DNA from: Macropodus opercularis
Taxonomy: Eukaryota > Chordata > Actinopteri > Anabantiformes > Osphronemidae
Direction of reading: 5' to 3'
NCBI GenBank assembly: GCA_030770545.1
Contig: CM061098.1
Location: 15,032,001-15,096,000, forward strand
Length of the DNA stretch: 64,000 nt
Below, in pieces: positions 44,871 through 60,400 of the stretch. Under the pieces are notes generated by a model that saw only the letters and a program-made list of their open reading frames with translations, was not told where the DNA came from and did no database searches. The position numbers and the translations under genes are program-made. Every line of letters begins with the position of its first letter. Position 1 is the first letter of the stretch.

Positions 44871-47800
44871 CTGGTTCAAACAGATTTTAATCCATATTTC
44901 AGAGACATTAAATATTTAAAAACAATGGAACTGCATCACAACTTCTGATCATCACATAGAACAACTTCATTATAAAAAGAACCATAGAAAAGGCCCAAAG
45001 ATAAGCACTGATAGAAACAGAAGAAACAGCTGAAGTTGTGCAACACATTTAAAAATACAATGTAATCCTTGCAGGACAGTCGTGTTCCCACATGTTGCTG
45101 TATAGAAACTGTTGAAATGTTGTGTTTAGCCAGTGATGCACGTCACAGATCTGTCAGACTGGATCAGAGGCACCATGATGCTGAGTCTAAAGAGCAGAAT
45201 CAAAGTACCTGACGGTCCAAAGCTCATCACTGATTATGTTGTGTCAAAATGATAACTTCAGCTTTTTTGGAGCATAAACTAAGATCAGGTTACATTATTG
45301 TAGTAAAACAAGACTGGCTGTGTCCTCTTGTTCGATTTATAGTAGATTAACTGACTATGTAATATATTTATCAACACATTCTTGCAAGTTTAGTTGATGC
45401 AGTTTAATAATGTCTCCCCTCAGTTACCTTAATGAGGGATCATTCACACGATCGCTTTAAAATACTCAAACAGTGCTGCATGGTCTTAAAGTCCAAACAA
45501 CAAAAAGCACAGTTTCTCATAAATACTGCTAACTGGCAACGTTCTAAGAAATGAAATTGTATCTGTGATTTTCTGACAAACAAATATTAGAGTCTGTCAT
45601 CACCACTGGAGAGATTATCAGTGTTTTATCGGATTCTTACCATCTGCTGTTAAGAAAATAAAGCAGTCTGTTAAGCTCTTGATTGTAATCACACCAGCAG
45701 CAACGTTGTGTCTCTGTCACTGTTGTCTCTGATAAACAAGTTGACAACTGTGATAATGTAACAGGAGCTAATGGGATATTTAATAATCTGTCAGCACAAT
45801 AAAAGTCCACGCTGAGGAGTCAACATATTGACTTTTCTAGATAAATGAAATGTCACTTGAATGCGACTTTTTGTTGCTTTCGTGTGACATGTAGACGTAG
45901 AACAGTGAAAAGCGATGATGTCATTGCTGAATTGGTTCTTCAGGTTTACAGTATTTTATCATTTAAACTGGCTGAGTGCCAGAACAAGGACCATTATGTG
46001 AAATGAACAGTGGCATCAAACAAATCAACAAAACAAACACTGTTGAACATTATAGAATCACACTCAGTTTGTATGGTTTTGCTTAAAAAAATGTAAAAGG
46101 CAAATTTTGTCAAGACAGCTCAGACAATGCTCAGTAAAATGGAGGGTTTCAGGGTATGTTTAAGGAATTTAAGGAATAGTTTGACTTTTTTTTTTTTTTA
46201 AATATTCACTTTCTTGCCAGAATTAACATTCTCATGTGTCGTCATTGAATAAGAACTGAACGTCCGCTTAACAGTAGGTTAAACGATTAAATCATTATTC
46301 AATGAAAACATAATGTGTGACTCTGTAGTGTTGGTGTGTAGTGAGCAGCCTGACTGAACAGTATATATCTGATTCTGATGAACAAAGAAAAACAAGTCAA
46401 AACAAAACACAAGTTTAAATGAATCCAATCATTTTTATTCATCATCAGTCTGAAACCAAACTATGTGTGATGTCATGTGAGGTACTGCAACTGGATTCCA
46501 GCCTTTATGCTAAGCTAAGCTAATTAGCGGCTGGCTCCACGAAACCTGTGAGGTTTTTTTGAACCCTGGTCATCGTTCAGCAAGAAAGCGAACAGGTGCA
46601 TTTCCTAAAATGTGGAACTTTTCCTGTGACGTTTGATGCTGTTGGATGTCACTGCCTCCGTCAGGCTGTCAGCGCTGTGCTGTGCATTTAAAGCAGCTCT
46701 GTACTTTTAGGTGATGGAGAACATTCTCACTGTAAATGACTCTGCAACGACAAATACAACTTTTTTTTTTCTCCAAAATGGACACAAGTAGCTCTTGGTC
46801 TGAAGCTAATATTTATTATTGCATGCGATGGTTTTAAGTTTTCAGGCATTTCAGACAAACCATTACTTGCTCAAATCATCAAGAAAAAACAGCAACTGAT
46901 GCAAATTTGACACATTGAGTCACACATTTTTTTAAAGCCAAACCCTGGTGTCGTCATAAACGCCAGTCAAAAGCTCATGGAAACATTTGAGTTTACGAAA
47001 AACAATCTCATATTTATACCAATATGGTATGGAAAATCATTTAGATTCATTCTTTGTTGTTAAATAAATAGAGCAATTCCCACTGGACACAAATAGAGGC
47101 ACTTGAGTTTCTTTTTTTGTTAAAGTGAAAATTACCTTTCACATCTGCGATGTCTTCAACACACATTCAGCGATGGTCAAGTGAACCAAAACTTAAAAAG
47201 TAATGCTTGATTAGACAGATGAATTTAAAAAAAAGGAAAGAGTGGCACAGTGGTGCACGATCCGTGTGGAGTCTGCATGTTGTGGTGCTTGTGTGGGCTG
47301 CTACTCCAGCTTCCTCCCACTATCCAAAAACACGCAGATGAGGTGAGCTAACGACTCCAAATGGCCTGTAGGTGTGAGTGTAGGTGTGATGGTTCTCTGT
47401 TTCTACTGTGATGGACTGGGAACCTATCGCTCCGGTGACAGCTGGGATCGAGACTCCAGCTGCCCCCCCTTGACCCATAAGGATACGACAGTGAAGCGGG
47501 TGAATGCTGATTTCGTGTGCTACGATGCGTCTTAATGCGGTTATGTTTGGTGCTGTGTAAATGCAGCCATAGCTTATGCACACCCGCACAGTATACACTC
47601 ATCTATCAGATTATTACACTAAGCCAGTTGAATTGTGCTGCGTTGTGAGTGTTTCTATTATTTTGTCCATCCTATTACATCAGTGAAGCTACTCTAACAG
47701 AAACAGGTTTCATTACAGCGCAGCACAGTCCAGCTCCTTTGAACAGTATCAGGAGCTTATTGCGGGATTAGTACCTAATAAACTGACGTGCGAGTCTCAC

Positions 47801-48758
47801 ACAAACGTCATGTTCCTGTCTCCCCTCTTGCATTCATTCGCATCAAATCATTCACAAGACACTAAAAAACAACACTGTTTTTAGGAGTCACAGTCTGTAC
47901 ATTATGGTACACAAACATCATATTGTTGTCCAGTCGGGTGATGGTTGAAATAGACGTGATTATCAGCTGTACATGTACACACACTAACAACACGACACCA
48001 CAAATGTTGGGAAATGACTACAAGACACCCAGCACATGATCTGATCTCATTAGGAGCTGTACAGAGTCGCCGGCTGTTTGACATCCGGACAGAAAAGCCG
48101 ATGTGATTTTCACCCTGTTTACTTGATCTGCACGTGGGTGGGGGCTTAATTAGAGTCAAATCATACTGGATCTTGTAGTTTTCTCCCCCTCGTAAGTGTT
48201 TGACACCTTAGTGGGCGGGTTACTATGGGAACTAGAACTGAGTGGAATTTCACAGAAGCCCTTAACCAGTAAGAGAAGAACCAGGCTGATGCTTTGTTGA
48301 ATGGCACTGATTTATAGGACCAGTGAAGTGGGTGCTGGTTCTGCTGAGCTGCTGACTCCCTGGACTCCAGCCTGGTCATGTAACATCATCAACGTCCTTC
48401 TGTATCAGTCTCAAACAAACAAACCACTGATCACACGCAGTATGAGTCCCAAGACTAATGAGTTCAACTTTAAAATACTAGTTTAATACTTTATGTATTA
48501 TTTATTTATTCAGCCATATTCTTCATACGCTAACTCGTAATGATTCACTGCTGAACTTCTCAAGCTCTGTCACTGTTTCCCGTCTAATTGCAGTTGAACA
48601 CCAGCCCAATTAATCCACCCAGACTTAAACCATTATATGATAGTGGATGGTGTCAGATATTTTGAAGGTTCCCAGTGGGGGATGAAGCATCATCCTGTAT
48701 CTCACTTGCTATCCCAGTTCTAGTTCCCAGGCATATTTGTCTGGCTCTGGTCCAGTCT
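44870..48758 (-). other. Probable AFF2 3' UTR
   Basis: AFF2 ends at the TAA at 48,759-48,761. The downstream (leftward) sequence has no ORF, is AT-rich, and ends in a plausible minus-strand ATTAAA signal near 44,885. A long 3' UTR is usual for AFF genes. Its actual extent is inferred. Confidence 0.4.
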
Positions 48759-51700
48759 TTACAGCAGGTGAGCCTCTATGCGGAGCCAGTGGAGTCCCTG
48801 CCTGATGTATCGGACCAGCTCAGTCATGCTGCTCTGCTGACTCAACGGTTCCATCACTGAGTCCAGCTCCTGGAAGAACTCTACAGGGGGTGAGGGAGAC
48901 ACAGAGCAACCGAAGTTTACTCTTATGCGCGGCTACCGGTACATTTCATGCTTTTTTGGTTGTCAGGGAGCAGAGTTGCGTGGGTCAGAGGCATGTGTGC
49001 TTGTTGTCCTACCTTGGCTGTCAGTAGCCAGTCTGTCAGCCGTCTCCCAGTGTTCATAGCTCCTCAAAATGTTGTTGGTGATGTTCACATGACTGGCAGC
49101 CATGTGGTGAATCCTCTGGGGAATAGCTACACTGCCCGATGACCCTGGCGCACCTCCAGACCCCCCTCCTCCGCTGCTGGCTGGGGAGGGACTAAGTGAG
49201 AGAGGAGACGGAGTCCCGTTGACTCTGGAAAACCAGGCAAGAAGTTAGTCTCAATTATTTCATGGGATACTGACATTCATACAGATACTGAAGCTCAGGA
49301 GGCTCTGAAATCGCTTTCCACCAAACAAACACTGCACTGCCACAAGGACTTCACGTTTGAGAGATCCTCAGAGAGCGAGATAAACATGTGTCCCTGTTCA
49401 GAAAAGTAGTTGTAAATTTATTATAATGAAATAATTGTCTACATTATTTACTCATTCAGCAGATACAGAACAGCACGATTATTTCACCAGTCATGAATAT
49501 TCACTCAGTTGGAGTGAAAAGAAGCTCAAACTGCAGATTTCTCACTACATTACCTGCAGGATGGTCAGCTGACAGATTTACTAATAGAAAATGATTTGGG
49601 TTATGAAAGCAGCTTAAACTTTGTGAAATGATAGAGCAAAAAATCCTGTTCTTAAATGGGAACACAGTAACTAAATTAACAATGATTGAGTCGGTTAATG
49701 TTAATAGTACTGTGCACAGATTAATGTGGGTTATATCAGCTCTGTCCTGCCTTTAACTGTGCAGGAAGCTGTAACAATGCTGAGAAAAGAATGAGAGCAT
49801 CTCCAGTGTTCACTGTATAGTTTCAGTAGTCAGGTTAGTATAACTGCTCCCCCTGCCACGCACAGCAGGGTGTGATGCAGTGATGTAATGTCTGTGATGT
49901 GGCCTTGACCCTCGCTGACCCAGCGACTTGTGCCGGATTCACAGCTTCACACAAACACACTCTGATCGCCGGGCCTGCTGTTGTGCAGCGTCAGAGCTGT
50001 CCAAAGTCATTAGCTTCACATTCACAGCTCCTCCACTCCCCTTCTCCTCCATCTATCATCACTCCCTCCACCATTCCTCCTCACTCTGCATTCTGCAAGC
50101 CCCTCCAGTCTTCTCCTCACATCTACAACAAATCAATCCTTTTATTTGCTTCCTGAGGGGTTTGTTTGAGCAAGTGGCTGTCAGGGTATTTTGCAGCAGA
50201 GCTCCAGTGAATTATAAATTCTCAATTATCTAGGTGAATGAAGGGGCTGATACTGTGTGTGTGTGTGTGTGAGTGTGGGACCATGTGTACTCACTTCCCA
50301 TTGGTCCTCCAGGGAGAAGGTGCTTGGTGGGAACTCTTGGCTGAATTCTGTGTCACATACAAACATATCTTTACACAGCATCTGCATAATTTGATGTGCT
50401 AAAACACTAGAGAATGATGACATAGAAAAATGTCTAAAAATAATATTAATGCTGATTTTGTAAAAAAAAAGTTACAGTAAACATTTAAGATGACGTTTCC
50501 CCGTTCATAATGTTTTTAATATAATAATTAAAATTCCATTACTTTAAATCCATTATACCTGGTATGTACCTTATGTGTATTGCTGTATTTTTTCAGTTAG
50601 TTTTTTCTTTAATGTTTTAATGTGGATGGTTACATCATTTATGTCATTTTATGTTCATATAAAACTTCTCTCACTGATTTCTGCCATTTCTTGTCTTTGT
50701 GTCAACACATATTGAATGTACACAGTCTGCGCACACATACAGCTAAACCCCCAGTCAGTCACTTCTCAAATCCAATCCCATCAATGCAAATGCAGCACTG
50801 TGATAATGACAGCCTAAGTAATTAATTAAACTAAACATAATTAATCAAAACAAGCACATTAAACCCTAACAATCCACTGTGATGATTGATGGAGCTAATT
50901 AATAAATTAATATCAAAGAGGAAGAATGGATTTTACTAACGTCATGCAAAATTAATGCACAGGCAGCATGAAAATGAATATGCAATGGACTATATGAGGC
51001 CACTATAATTGGCTTTGGATGTTTTTCAACCACAGAGGGAGAAAATGAGAGGGGAAGGAAAATGAACTCCGTGTCTGTGTGTGTTACCTTGAAGTACTCC
51101 ATAAGCGACCGTGAGTACTTGACAGCGTGGTCTTTCTTCAGATGGAACATCCTCAGATACAGCAGAGACAGACAGCGGTTACTATGGAAACAAAAACATT
51201 AGAAGGCACATGAATCCTCTGTACAAATTCCTTTTAAAGCTCCATCCTCGATGTGATTTTGATGTCATCCACACAAAATGCATGTGGACTTGAAACGTGC
51301 CCCACAACTACAAATGGATTAGGAACAACGTCAGTGAAGCCCAGGACGTGTGAACTGTTTGAAAATATAAAATACCCACATGTTTGCTTGTGAATTGTCA
51401 ATCGAGTAACTCACACGGCTCATGGAAGCATGATGTTAAACACTCTAATTGCAGTACGGAATAGACTCAAAAGGGTTTTAGCAAGTGATTGTATAAATTA
51501 TTACATTTGCAAACTCATGACCTCAGCATCTCTAAAAGCGTGGCTCAGCTTCTGCACCTATTTTACACACACACAAAGAAGAGACTCATACCACAACACA
51601 GCGAGTTTCTTCTCAGCGACAGTGGCTGAGTGGCTGGTGAAGTTCTTCAACCTCATGGCATACCTGCAGAGGACAAAAAGCTCATTACTGCGCCGCTGAC

Positions 51701-54700
51701 ATTTGCAGTGATTTGAGGGTGAAATGTAAAAACATCTCACTTTCATCATAACAACTAAACATGAAAACTGAAGGTTTAACTTAATTAAAATGTTAAAATA
51801 ACTCCTGGAGCCGCGCTTTCTGAACATAAACAATATAAAGTGACTAAGTGACAAGCAGTCAGTGAATAATTCCTTCATTTCACTGACAGCTGCAATGAAC
51901 GGTGCTGAAGTGCCCTCAGGCAAGACAAGCTACAAGTTAGTGTTACATGAGGTGAAGGGATGCGTGTTTTGTTAGTTATTTATAAGGCATTTAAAATGCT
52001 GTGGAGGTGAAACCTAAATTCAGATAAAGGTAAATCAATAAGGACAGTTTTTTTCTTTCTTTTCCTCACTTTATTGATCCATACAGGAAAATTATTGCAT
52101 TTTCTACTGCTTTCTCCTCGGGGAGGTCAGAGGTCATGCTCCCTGATTATCAGGCCTGCAGGTAGTAACAGTACAGTGTTTTGCTGAAGGACGCTTCAGT
52201 GTGGTGGATAAGCACAGACAAGCTGAACTTGTCAAACAAGTCAAACAGTCGTCTCCCCCTACACTGGCCTGTTGTCAATCTGTCTGATAGCATGTAGCTG
52301 TTTGTTTAAGTTGGCAATTTCACACACAACCTGTGCTGAAAGAAGCAGATTCTGTAACGTAACAATGATAAATATTATAAATGTATAATTGTGATCACTA
52401 ATTTAAATAATATCGTATCTGTTGTATATATACACCACATGTATTGATTGTTTTACAAAAATGTTAAAATAAAAGCATAAACTAACGTTAGATTAATAAC
52501 ATTGGGAAGAATGTACAATCATTTCTGTAGAACCAGCCACCAGACGTAGTTGAAGTAGACCACAGTTGAATTCAGTCGTTGGATCTGTTTGGTACATACT
52601 GTACCAAAACTCCATTCAAGAAAACAGAACAAATAATGTATATAATAATATAATAAAATAAGTAAATCTTTAATACAAAGAGCAAGTCAGCAAGCTTTGC
52701 AGCTTCTGATTGACTGAACACACCTCGATGCAGGCAGTGAAGGGTTTAGATGCGCTGCTCTATATAAAGCATTGATTTGTTCTAAATGGGTCACCTGTTA
52801 CAGAGTGAGGTCGTCATAGTCATCATCATGAAGAACTAACGACAAAATACTCCCTCAACTCTGGATTTACAGGAAATACTGTAAGACAAGATGTAAATCT
52901 GAAACTCAGTTTTTAACCTTGAGTTTATTTGGACCCTGCTGTGATGCATGCTTTGATGCCCATTCCTTGCATTAGCAGACCGGCCCAGCACATGCACAGC
53001 ACTGGGTCAATTTATGTGAGCACTGTGCCAACTACAGCTCCATGCTTGAAAACATCCTCACTGAAAAAAGATACTTCAAAGCCACTTACTGAGGTGTATT
53101 AGAACGTTCATTTTCACTGTTCCTTGGTCAAAAAATTGACACAATGTAATAATGGAGGCAGCTGAGGTATCTTTTCTGACCGAAGCCGGAAAGCACTTAA
53201 CATGGAGTACATTGAGTACCTCTTAATATTTTGTGTTAATCTACTGAATCTAGCACTAAACCAACAGTTATTTACATACTGCTATAAGATGAGCAGCTGG
53301 CCCAGTGTTACTGTATGTTTCTCGCACACAGTGTCAGATCGTCTCCTTTACTGATTCACCAGATAAAAAAACAAAAAAAGGAAATGATAAGTAAATATTT
53401 AAGTAATAAGTGCTATTTTTAAATGCTAAAGCTTTACCAATATGTTTAACAGACCATTTAGATGAACATATTTTTACATATTTACAGTTTCATTAACCCT
53501 TGTGGGGCCTTCGAGGGGCCACTGTAATATAGGGGGCGCTCAAAGCTAAAAAACACACACAAGGGTTGGATAACAGCCTGCGTGGGTGTTACATCCAAGC
53601 AATGAACACGTGTGGGTCTTCTGATGAACAAGTTCATCCAACCGTTCATCTAGATAAAGCATGTTGGGAGCGCCCCCTATTTTCCTTTTGACATCACTCA
53701 ATCGGCTGCACGAGGGTTAACAGTACATGAAAAAATAACTAACCTGTCTTATTCCTGCTCTGCTGTAATCATTGCATTCTATTTGTTTTGGAATTCAGAA
53801 TGATAATTTATTGTTGTTGTATCTGATACATTTTCAGACAGATTATAGCTTCTATCATCAGAAGACTTCACATAGAAGAGATAATGCTGGTGGGTGTTAC
53901 TGCTAGTCTGCTGCTGTGATCAAGGTCACAGTAATGTTTGTGCATCTGTGCATCCCATTCACTAAAGCTTTTAAGGTTTTACCTTTTATGATAACACCTG
54001 GGACTAAAAATATTTATTTAATTAAAGTTTCTTACACTTGCAGTTAGGCAGTGATGACTGAGAACTACATTTCTCCAGCCTATTATAGAAAATTGTGTAA
54101 ATAAGTGAATGGGATTGTTATTACTGTGTTATAAAAAAAAAAGAATCTATACCTGATCAGCTCCACAGTTTCAGAGTACATGGTATATGGTGATTTGGCC
54201 TCCAGTGGATCTCGTTCCATAGCATTTCCACACTCTATGAAGGAGAGGGCACCATCTGCGTAGTTCACCGCTTTGCCAAATTTATCCATCTATAAGTAGA
54301 CAGGTAAAAAGGAAGAAGGCAGTCAATGATAAGGGATGCTAGTTTGAAAAATGAAGACAAATGTAACAGTAGACAGACAGAGAGCAAAGATGTGAAGCAA
54401 TGAATGAATGAGCAATGTGTTAACAGCACAGAAGCAGACGCAAAGCCTTCTCTTTGAATAATCTCCTACTAAGATGCAAATCCCCAGATAAATTTGGGGA
54501 AACAACGCATAAACATAAGATAAATAAGTTAAATAAATCTCATTTCATTGTTCAGGGAGGATCAGATAATTCTTTTGATATTGTATAATCTTGCAGAGAT
54601 CGTCAGTCCTTGAATGCTATGTTCCCTTGGAGACAAATGGTGCAATAAATAACACAAATTATACAGTACAGTCCTTGATATGAAATAAATTTTCATTCTT

Positions 54701-57404
54701 TGAAGACTCACTGTGCACACGCACACACAAGCGGTGGCACTCACATCTAAACAACTAGACACATAATTACAGTCTAGACTGCATAGTAGATGTTAACTTT
54801 GTCTGTTCTCAAATCAGTTTTTGCTCCTCTGTGTGCATCTAACCATCTGTCTCCCTTTGTCTCCTGCCTGCGCATGAATGTGAAGGTGTGACTATGTTCG
54901 CGTGGAACCTTTGTGTGTGATTGGTAGAATGAATTGAGCTATGTAACATCTTACCAAAGCGTCAGCCTTGTGCTTCAGTCTCTTGGCCTCCTGCATGTAG
55001 TAGTCTGCACTGTGTACGCTGAAAACAGCACAGTGAACATAAAGAGCAAGCTTGCACTGACATCCCATTTAACATAAGTAAAAAAAAAAAAAAACCCCAA
55101 ACACTCAGCATGTTGGTGATTTACATAATCACTGACTACGAGTAGCTTGTGCCGAGTTATACGCAGCAGCCTACTTAGACACACATACCTCAGGCTTAGT
55201 GTAACATTAGTATAACAACAAAACACGGCTCATGAATAATGCAGGAGGCCTTTGGGACAAATAAATCAGATGCATCATCTTTCCAGGTTTCAGCACAACT
55301 GGACCAGTGGTGAGGTACAGTAGTTACAGCTATTTCCCCCACCATGTAATACACTAATAAGTCACCATGTAGCCCATTGTCTGAAAACTTTTTAAAAAAT
55401 GACATGGGTTGTATGAAAGCAAGTTGTGGTAAGGCCGACTGATCATTAGCAGCAGTCAATCAAGACCCACGAGTTGGGCTATCTCAAAATTATTATTATT
55501 GTTATTGACTCAACTAGGGTCTTATTTCTACAGCCATACATGTCAGGTCTGTTTGTCAGGATGTCTAACTGTATCTTACTGTTGTGGCACCGTCAAGGAT
55601 GGAGAAAACTCTCAAATTATTGGAACCTCTGAAAATAATTCCCAGTTTTTGTTAAATTCCACACAATCCACAACAATCTATTTAAATCTATTTAATCTAT
55701 TTGAATCACCTGCTGAAAAGTGCAAGAACCAAGTGCACTAGAATACGTTCAGACATAGAAAAACAAGTGTAACAAAAAACTTCTATCCCATCTGAAAATC
55801 CCACACATTGCTTTTATTCTGAATTTTTACATACGTGTCACTGAATGACAGTCTCGACCTGCGAGGTTCTGTAGTTTCCATTGGTGGTTCTGACCACACC
55901 TCTGAGTCTGACTGTCCGTTGGTATGGTAACCGTCTCCACAGGGTTTCTCAACATGAGGATCTATTTCCTGTTTCATAAGAGATATTAATTAGTGTGTAG
56001 CTTTCAGTGACCAGCTGCTAAAATGCTATGTATGGTACATCAGAGATTATTTATTGTTTGTGAAATCTGATGAAACCGGATCAAAGTTACTTACACTGCC
56101 ATTCCTTGTGTGTGACAGTGTTTTGCTGTCGCCTTTCCTGTGTCTGTGTGAGGAGGAGGTGCCTGTGGAGGAGGTGGAGCAGGGCAGGATCCCAGCGGTG
56201 GTGGCCTCCTGGCTGAGGGAGGAACCGCCGTCACAGGTTCGTTTGCGAGGGGAATCATCAGAGAGGGGGGACAGGAGGGGAGGAAGCAGTTTCTCATCGC
56301 GTCGCCGAGACTGCTTCCTGTTCAGCGAGCTGCTGAGCACAAAGCACATAGTTTATTTTAATTTAGCTTAAAGCTACGAAAAATAAGTGTGTTTATCTTT
56401 CCCATCTTATTTGAGCTTACTGCGCTTATATACTAACAGTGTTAAACCATCCAGAATATGTTCTTTTAGCTACAAAATTTTGCTTTGTCGCAGTATCTTA
56501 TCACCTGGAATTCGTTTTAATTCACAGATGCCTTGCCAACAGTTAATGTTTGACATTTCTTAGCTTCTTAATGTGCTTTGGTTCATCTGCGTGGATACAG
56601 ACTCAATATGTCTATTAGTGCTACTATAACTACTGCACAAATCTATAGTACTGAAAGAAACACTCAGTAAAAAGAAAAACCAGTCCATCATTACTTTAGG
56701 AAATGAAGGTCAACGAAACTTAACTAAACTATCAAAGGCTATGATGAAACTGTTTCTCGTACTGTAAGGACTCTCCCTGGAAAAGATGACCAAGAGCCAC
56801 CTTTGCTGCAAGGTTATTAAAATTAACAGCCTTAGAAGGCGCCAAAGTTCAGCGCCTCAGACATATTTCAACATCTTCCTCTCAGAGCAGACTGCATTAG
56901 TCACTCCTTCATGTTCAAATTGCAGCAGAGCAGCCATCAGAATCAGCAAGCAGAAGGAACTTGCTTGATGAAAGGATCAGACACTAGATTAGCAGAAAAC
57001 TGTCCTGTGCTGTGATGTTACATTTGCTGTAACAGTATTTTATAATTAATAAATGAACTAATACAATAAATAAATGAATAAACCCCATAACCATGTGTTG
57101 GACAACATCTAGTGATGTTGTTGTGATTTCATTTACTGAATTATATTTTCCTTCTAAAACTGTGGTAATTCTGCCTTCCCGACTAGAGCTTGCCTATTAT
57201 TCCCTCTGCTGCCTTATTGTTGCTCCTGTGACTCATTCTGTTTGCAACACAACAGATAATACTTTTATGTTTTTCCTCTGCCTGGAAACTCTGGGGGTTT
57301 GATGCAGTAAGAAAAGTTGCTGAGCTCGCAGAACAACGCCCCGGGCACCGACATTAGTGGTAATATACAAAACCAAGGAGACAAAGACTAATTAGTTGCT
57401 ATAG

Positions 57405-57441
<37 letters not shown>

Positions 57442-60400
57442 GGGGGGTTCTGTGTGCAAGTTTGTAACTACAGCATAACTAATGTGTGCTCTTCTGTTTG
57501 TGTATAGGACTTTGCAAACGTTTGGTGTGCATGTACTGTATTGGTTGTTTTAAAATAATGAATGAATGCATTACAAATAATGTATTTATGATTACGCTGA
57601 CTCAGCAGCTAATAATACTACAGTACATCCTGGTTTAATCTGCAATTTGGGAGTTGGTAGAATACATTTTCCTCTGATTTTATTCATAAGTTCAATAAAG
57701 TGCTCTGCATCCTAGATGGGTATTACAGTTGCCTGCTTCTGGAGATGAAAACTCATGAAAATCTGAATTATCTACAGGTCAAATCTATGCGGTCTGCAAT
57801 CTGAATCTCTTACCAAAATTGCTAAAATCTTGCTAAAATAGAAAACTTGGTGGTCTACATGAGTCTGTATCATGAACAGAATAGCCTAGCCTAGCACTCT
57901 CTTTCTTTTGAGTCTACTGTCCTTTGTAATTCTTTAGATCTTAACTAATATATTAAATATTTTATTTCATTTAAATTGCATTTACCTGTATGAGGTGATG
58001 TACATTTTCACTGACTGATTCTCTGCATTGAAGAAGATGGGTCTTTAAACAGTATAAGCCAAACATAAGCTGCTGATAGTCTTGCTTTTTATAATGGTGT
58101 GACATGTGCACTGCTTTGCTCACAGTCCTTTGACCCCTAAACCAGTGTAAGGATATGTTTACGTCATCATGCTGGGCTCCTCATGCTAATTGTAGAGAGT
58201 TAATGTGAATGAGCTGAAAACAAACTCACAACTCCTAAGAGGAACCCGAGAACTCAGTAACTCTATATGTCAGTGAAGGCAACTTCAAAGAACCTTTTCT
58301 ATTAACATGACCTTACTGACACAAACGAACACACATGTGGTCCTGCACCTGAGCTCGTTGTACTAGCCACTAAACAATAATTCCCCAGAGAACGGTGCAC
58401 TGCTGTCACTCGGCAGGTTAATCGGCTAATGAGCGGCTCAGCTGTAGTACACTGAACATCATGTAGACCTACCTGGAAATGTCACTTTGGCCTGTTTAAA
58501 TGCTGGCGAGGGTGCAAATCTCTCAGCGGCTGCAGACTGACAGCCGATCCAGCTGTGCCTCCGTCATCAGAAACTGATGTCTCTTTGAGGATGACTCATT
58601 TGACTAAAAAACATTTATCTCTTACAGATATAAAATTTTCCTTCTTCACGTATTTTTCCTTGTACGTGATGCATGGAAGGAGACATTTGAAGTAATGAGA
58701 CTCATCAAATGTCACCGGTTCAACTTCAGGCCACCCGCTCTTTCCTTTCCGCCTTCCCCTGCTGTGTTCTCTTTGATGATCCAAATAAAATTTCTCTGTA
58801 GCTGTCACGTTGAGGCTTATGTATCGTGACAGCTAGCTTAGTCTGCTTTTAATAATTCACATGGAAAAGTTAAAATGTATGGTTTGTCACTGTGTGAATT
58901 CAACCTCCCTACTTGTGACTTCGTTGCCACATTAAAACTATAAATTGAACCTTTCTAAAAATACTCCTGGTCACATAAGGTTGTGTTGCTCACTGAGCAA
59001 ACTCAGTTCAGTTTTATCCGTAGAACTACTTTTGCAAATTTTGCAAAGATTTCACTGATTTCAAGACTACTTATTTATTTATTTAGTATTGACTGTTATA
59101 ATTTCCTTCTGTCAGTACTTACTCTGTAGAGCTGTTCTTATGATTGTGTATTGGAGAGATGCAGGGCGGGAGCAGTTGACAGTCTTTGTCCAATCGTAGC
59201 TTCTTATTGCCATTTACTGAGGACTCATCGTGATCCAACTGGGGAATAAGGTAAGACGGAAAACACGTAAGACAATCGCAATAAATGCCCGCAGGTGAAA
59301 AAATAGCAAATGAGACTGTAGGTAACCAGCAGGATTGGGATTTAAAATTCTAAGCACACCTTGTGTTTCCTCTTGGTCTTGCCCGTGTGTTTCTCTGTTG
59401 GGACTAACATGGTTCCAGAAGCTTGCCTCTTGTGTTTACCTCCCGCCTCTCCTCTTTCCGTCCTCCCGGACAGCCTGGGATTACTCTGCTCTTGCACGGG
59501 CGGGTTGTCCAGGACCACCAGACCTTGGCACACCCTTTCTCGTTCCCTCGTCAACGCTCTCTCCCTCTCCACACGCCCAAATCTTTCTCTGTCCTCTCGG
59601 TCGTCCTGCCTCTCTCTCTCTGTTAATCTGTCTCTGTCACCTTGCCTCTCTTTGTCCTGCACTAATCGCTCATTTTCCTCATCCTGCCTCTCGCCTTTAG
59701 GTAGCTTCTGTCGTTCTCTCAGCCCTGGCCACTCTTTGTCTTCCTGGGTCAGTTTTTCTCTCTCTGACATACCTGTCCTCTCCCCCTGTCTCTCTCTGTC
59801 TCTCCCTTCACTCCTGTCCCTCTCTGTTAATCCCACCCTGGACCTTTCCAGCAAACCCTGTCCCGGCACCCTAGTGAGCAGGCCCAGGTCTATTTTCACC
59901 CATAAACTCTGGATTTCTTGGTACTCCCTTAGAGGGGAGAGAAGCACAGCATGTTCCATGTTAGAATGGGGCGACATGGACTCCAGGTCCTTACACTGTC
60001 CTCCTAACCCTCCAGGATCAGGGACAGATGTACCAAATGAACCACTTACTTCGGTAATGCTTAGGGAGTTACAGCTACTACTGCTGCCATTACTACTGCT
60101 GTTGGTGCTAGTATTACTAATGCTGCTGCCACTAGTGGTCACATTACTGCCATCTTTGACTCTAAGCCCTTTCCCTCCAAATGTTCCTAGACTTCCCACA
60201 CTGGAACCAGAGCCAAGGCAGGGGAGGAGAGGCGCGTGCATGTGCGTGTTGGATAGAGTCTGTGTGTTAATTGCGGCGCGTGTCATCTGAGGTGGCAGAG
60301 TAGGGATTTTGATGGCTTCCTCTGAATCTGACTGGCATTCTGAGGAGGAGGATGAATCTGTTTCGATGAACTCGCGGGATTTTGGTGTGATTCTTGTGCT

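Noticed and set aside
47320..47602. Overlapping 84-92 codon minus-strand frames
   Set aside because: These lie in the presumed AFF2 3' UTR or a repeat. No splice signals or conserved motifs are seen.
59361..60290. 309-codon plus-strand frame rich in Ser/Leu/Pro
   Set aside because: It is the exact antisense of the AFF2 central exon. Its composition is explained by the Arg/Glu/Asp repeat on the coding strand, and it has no domain-like features.
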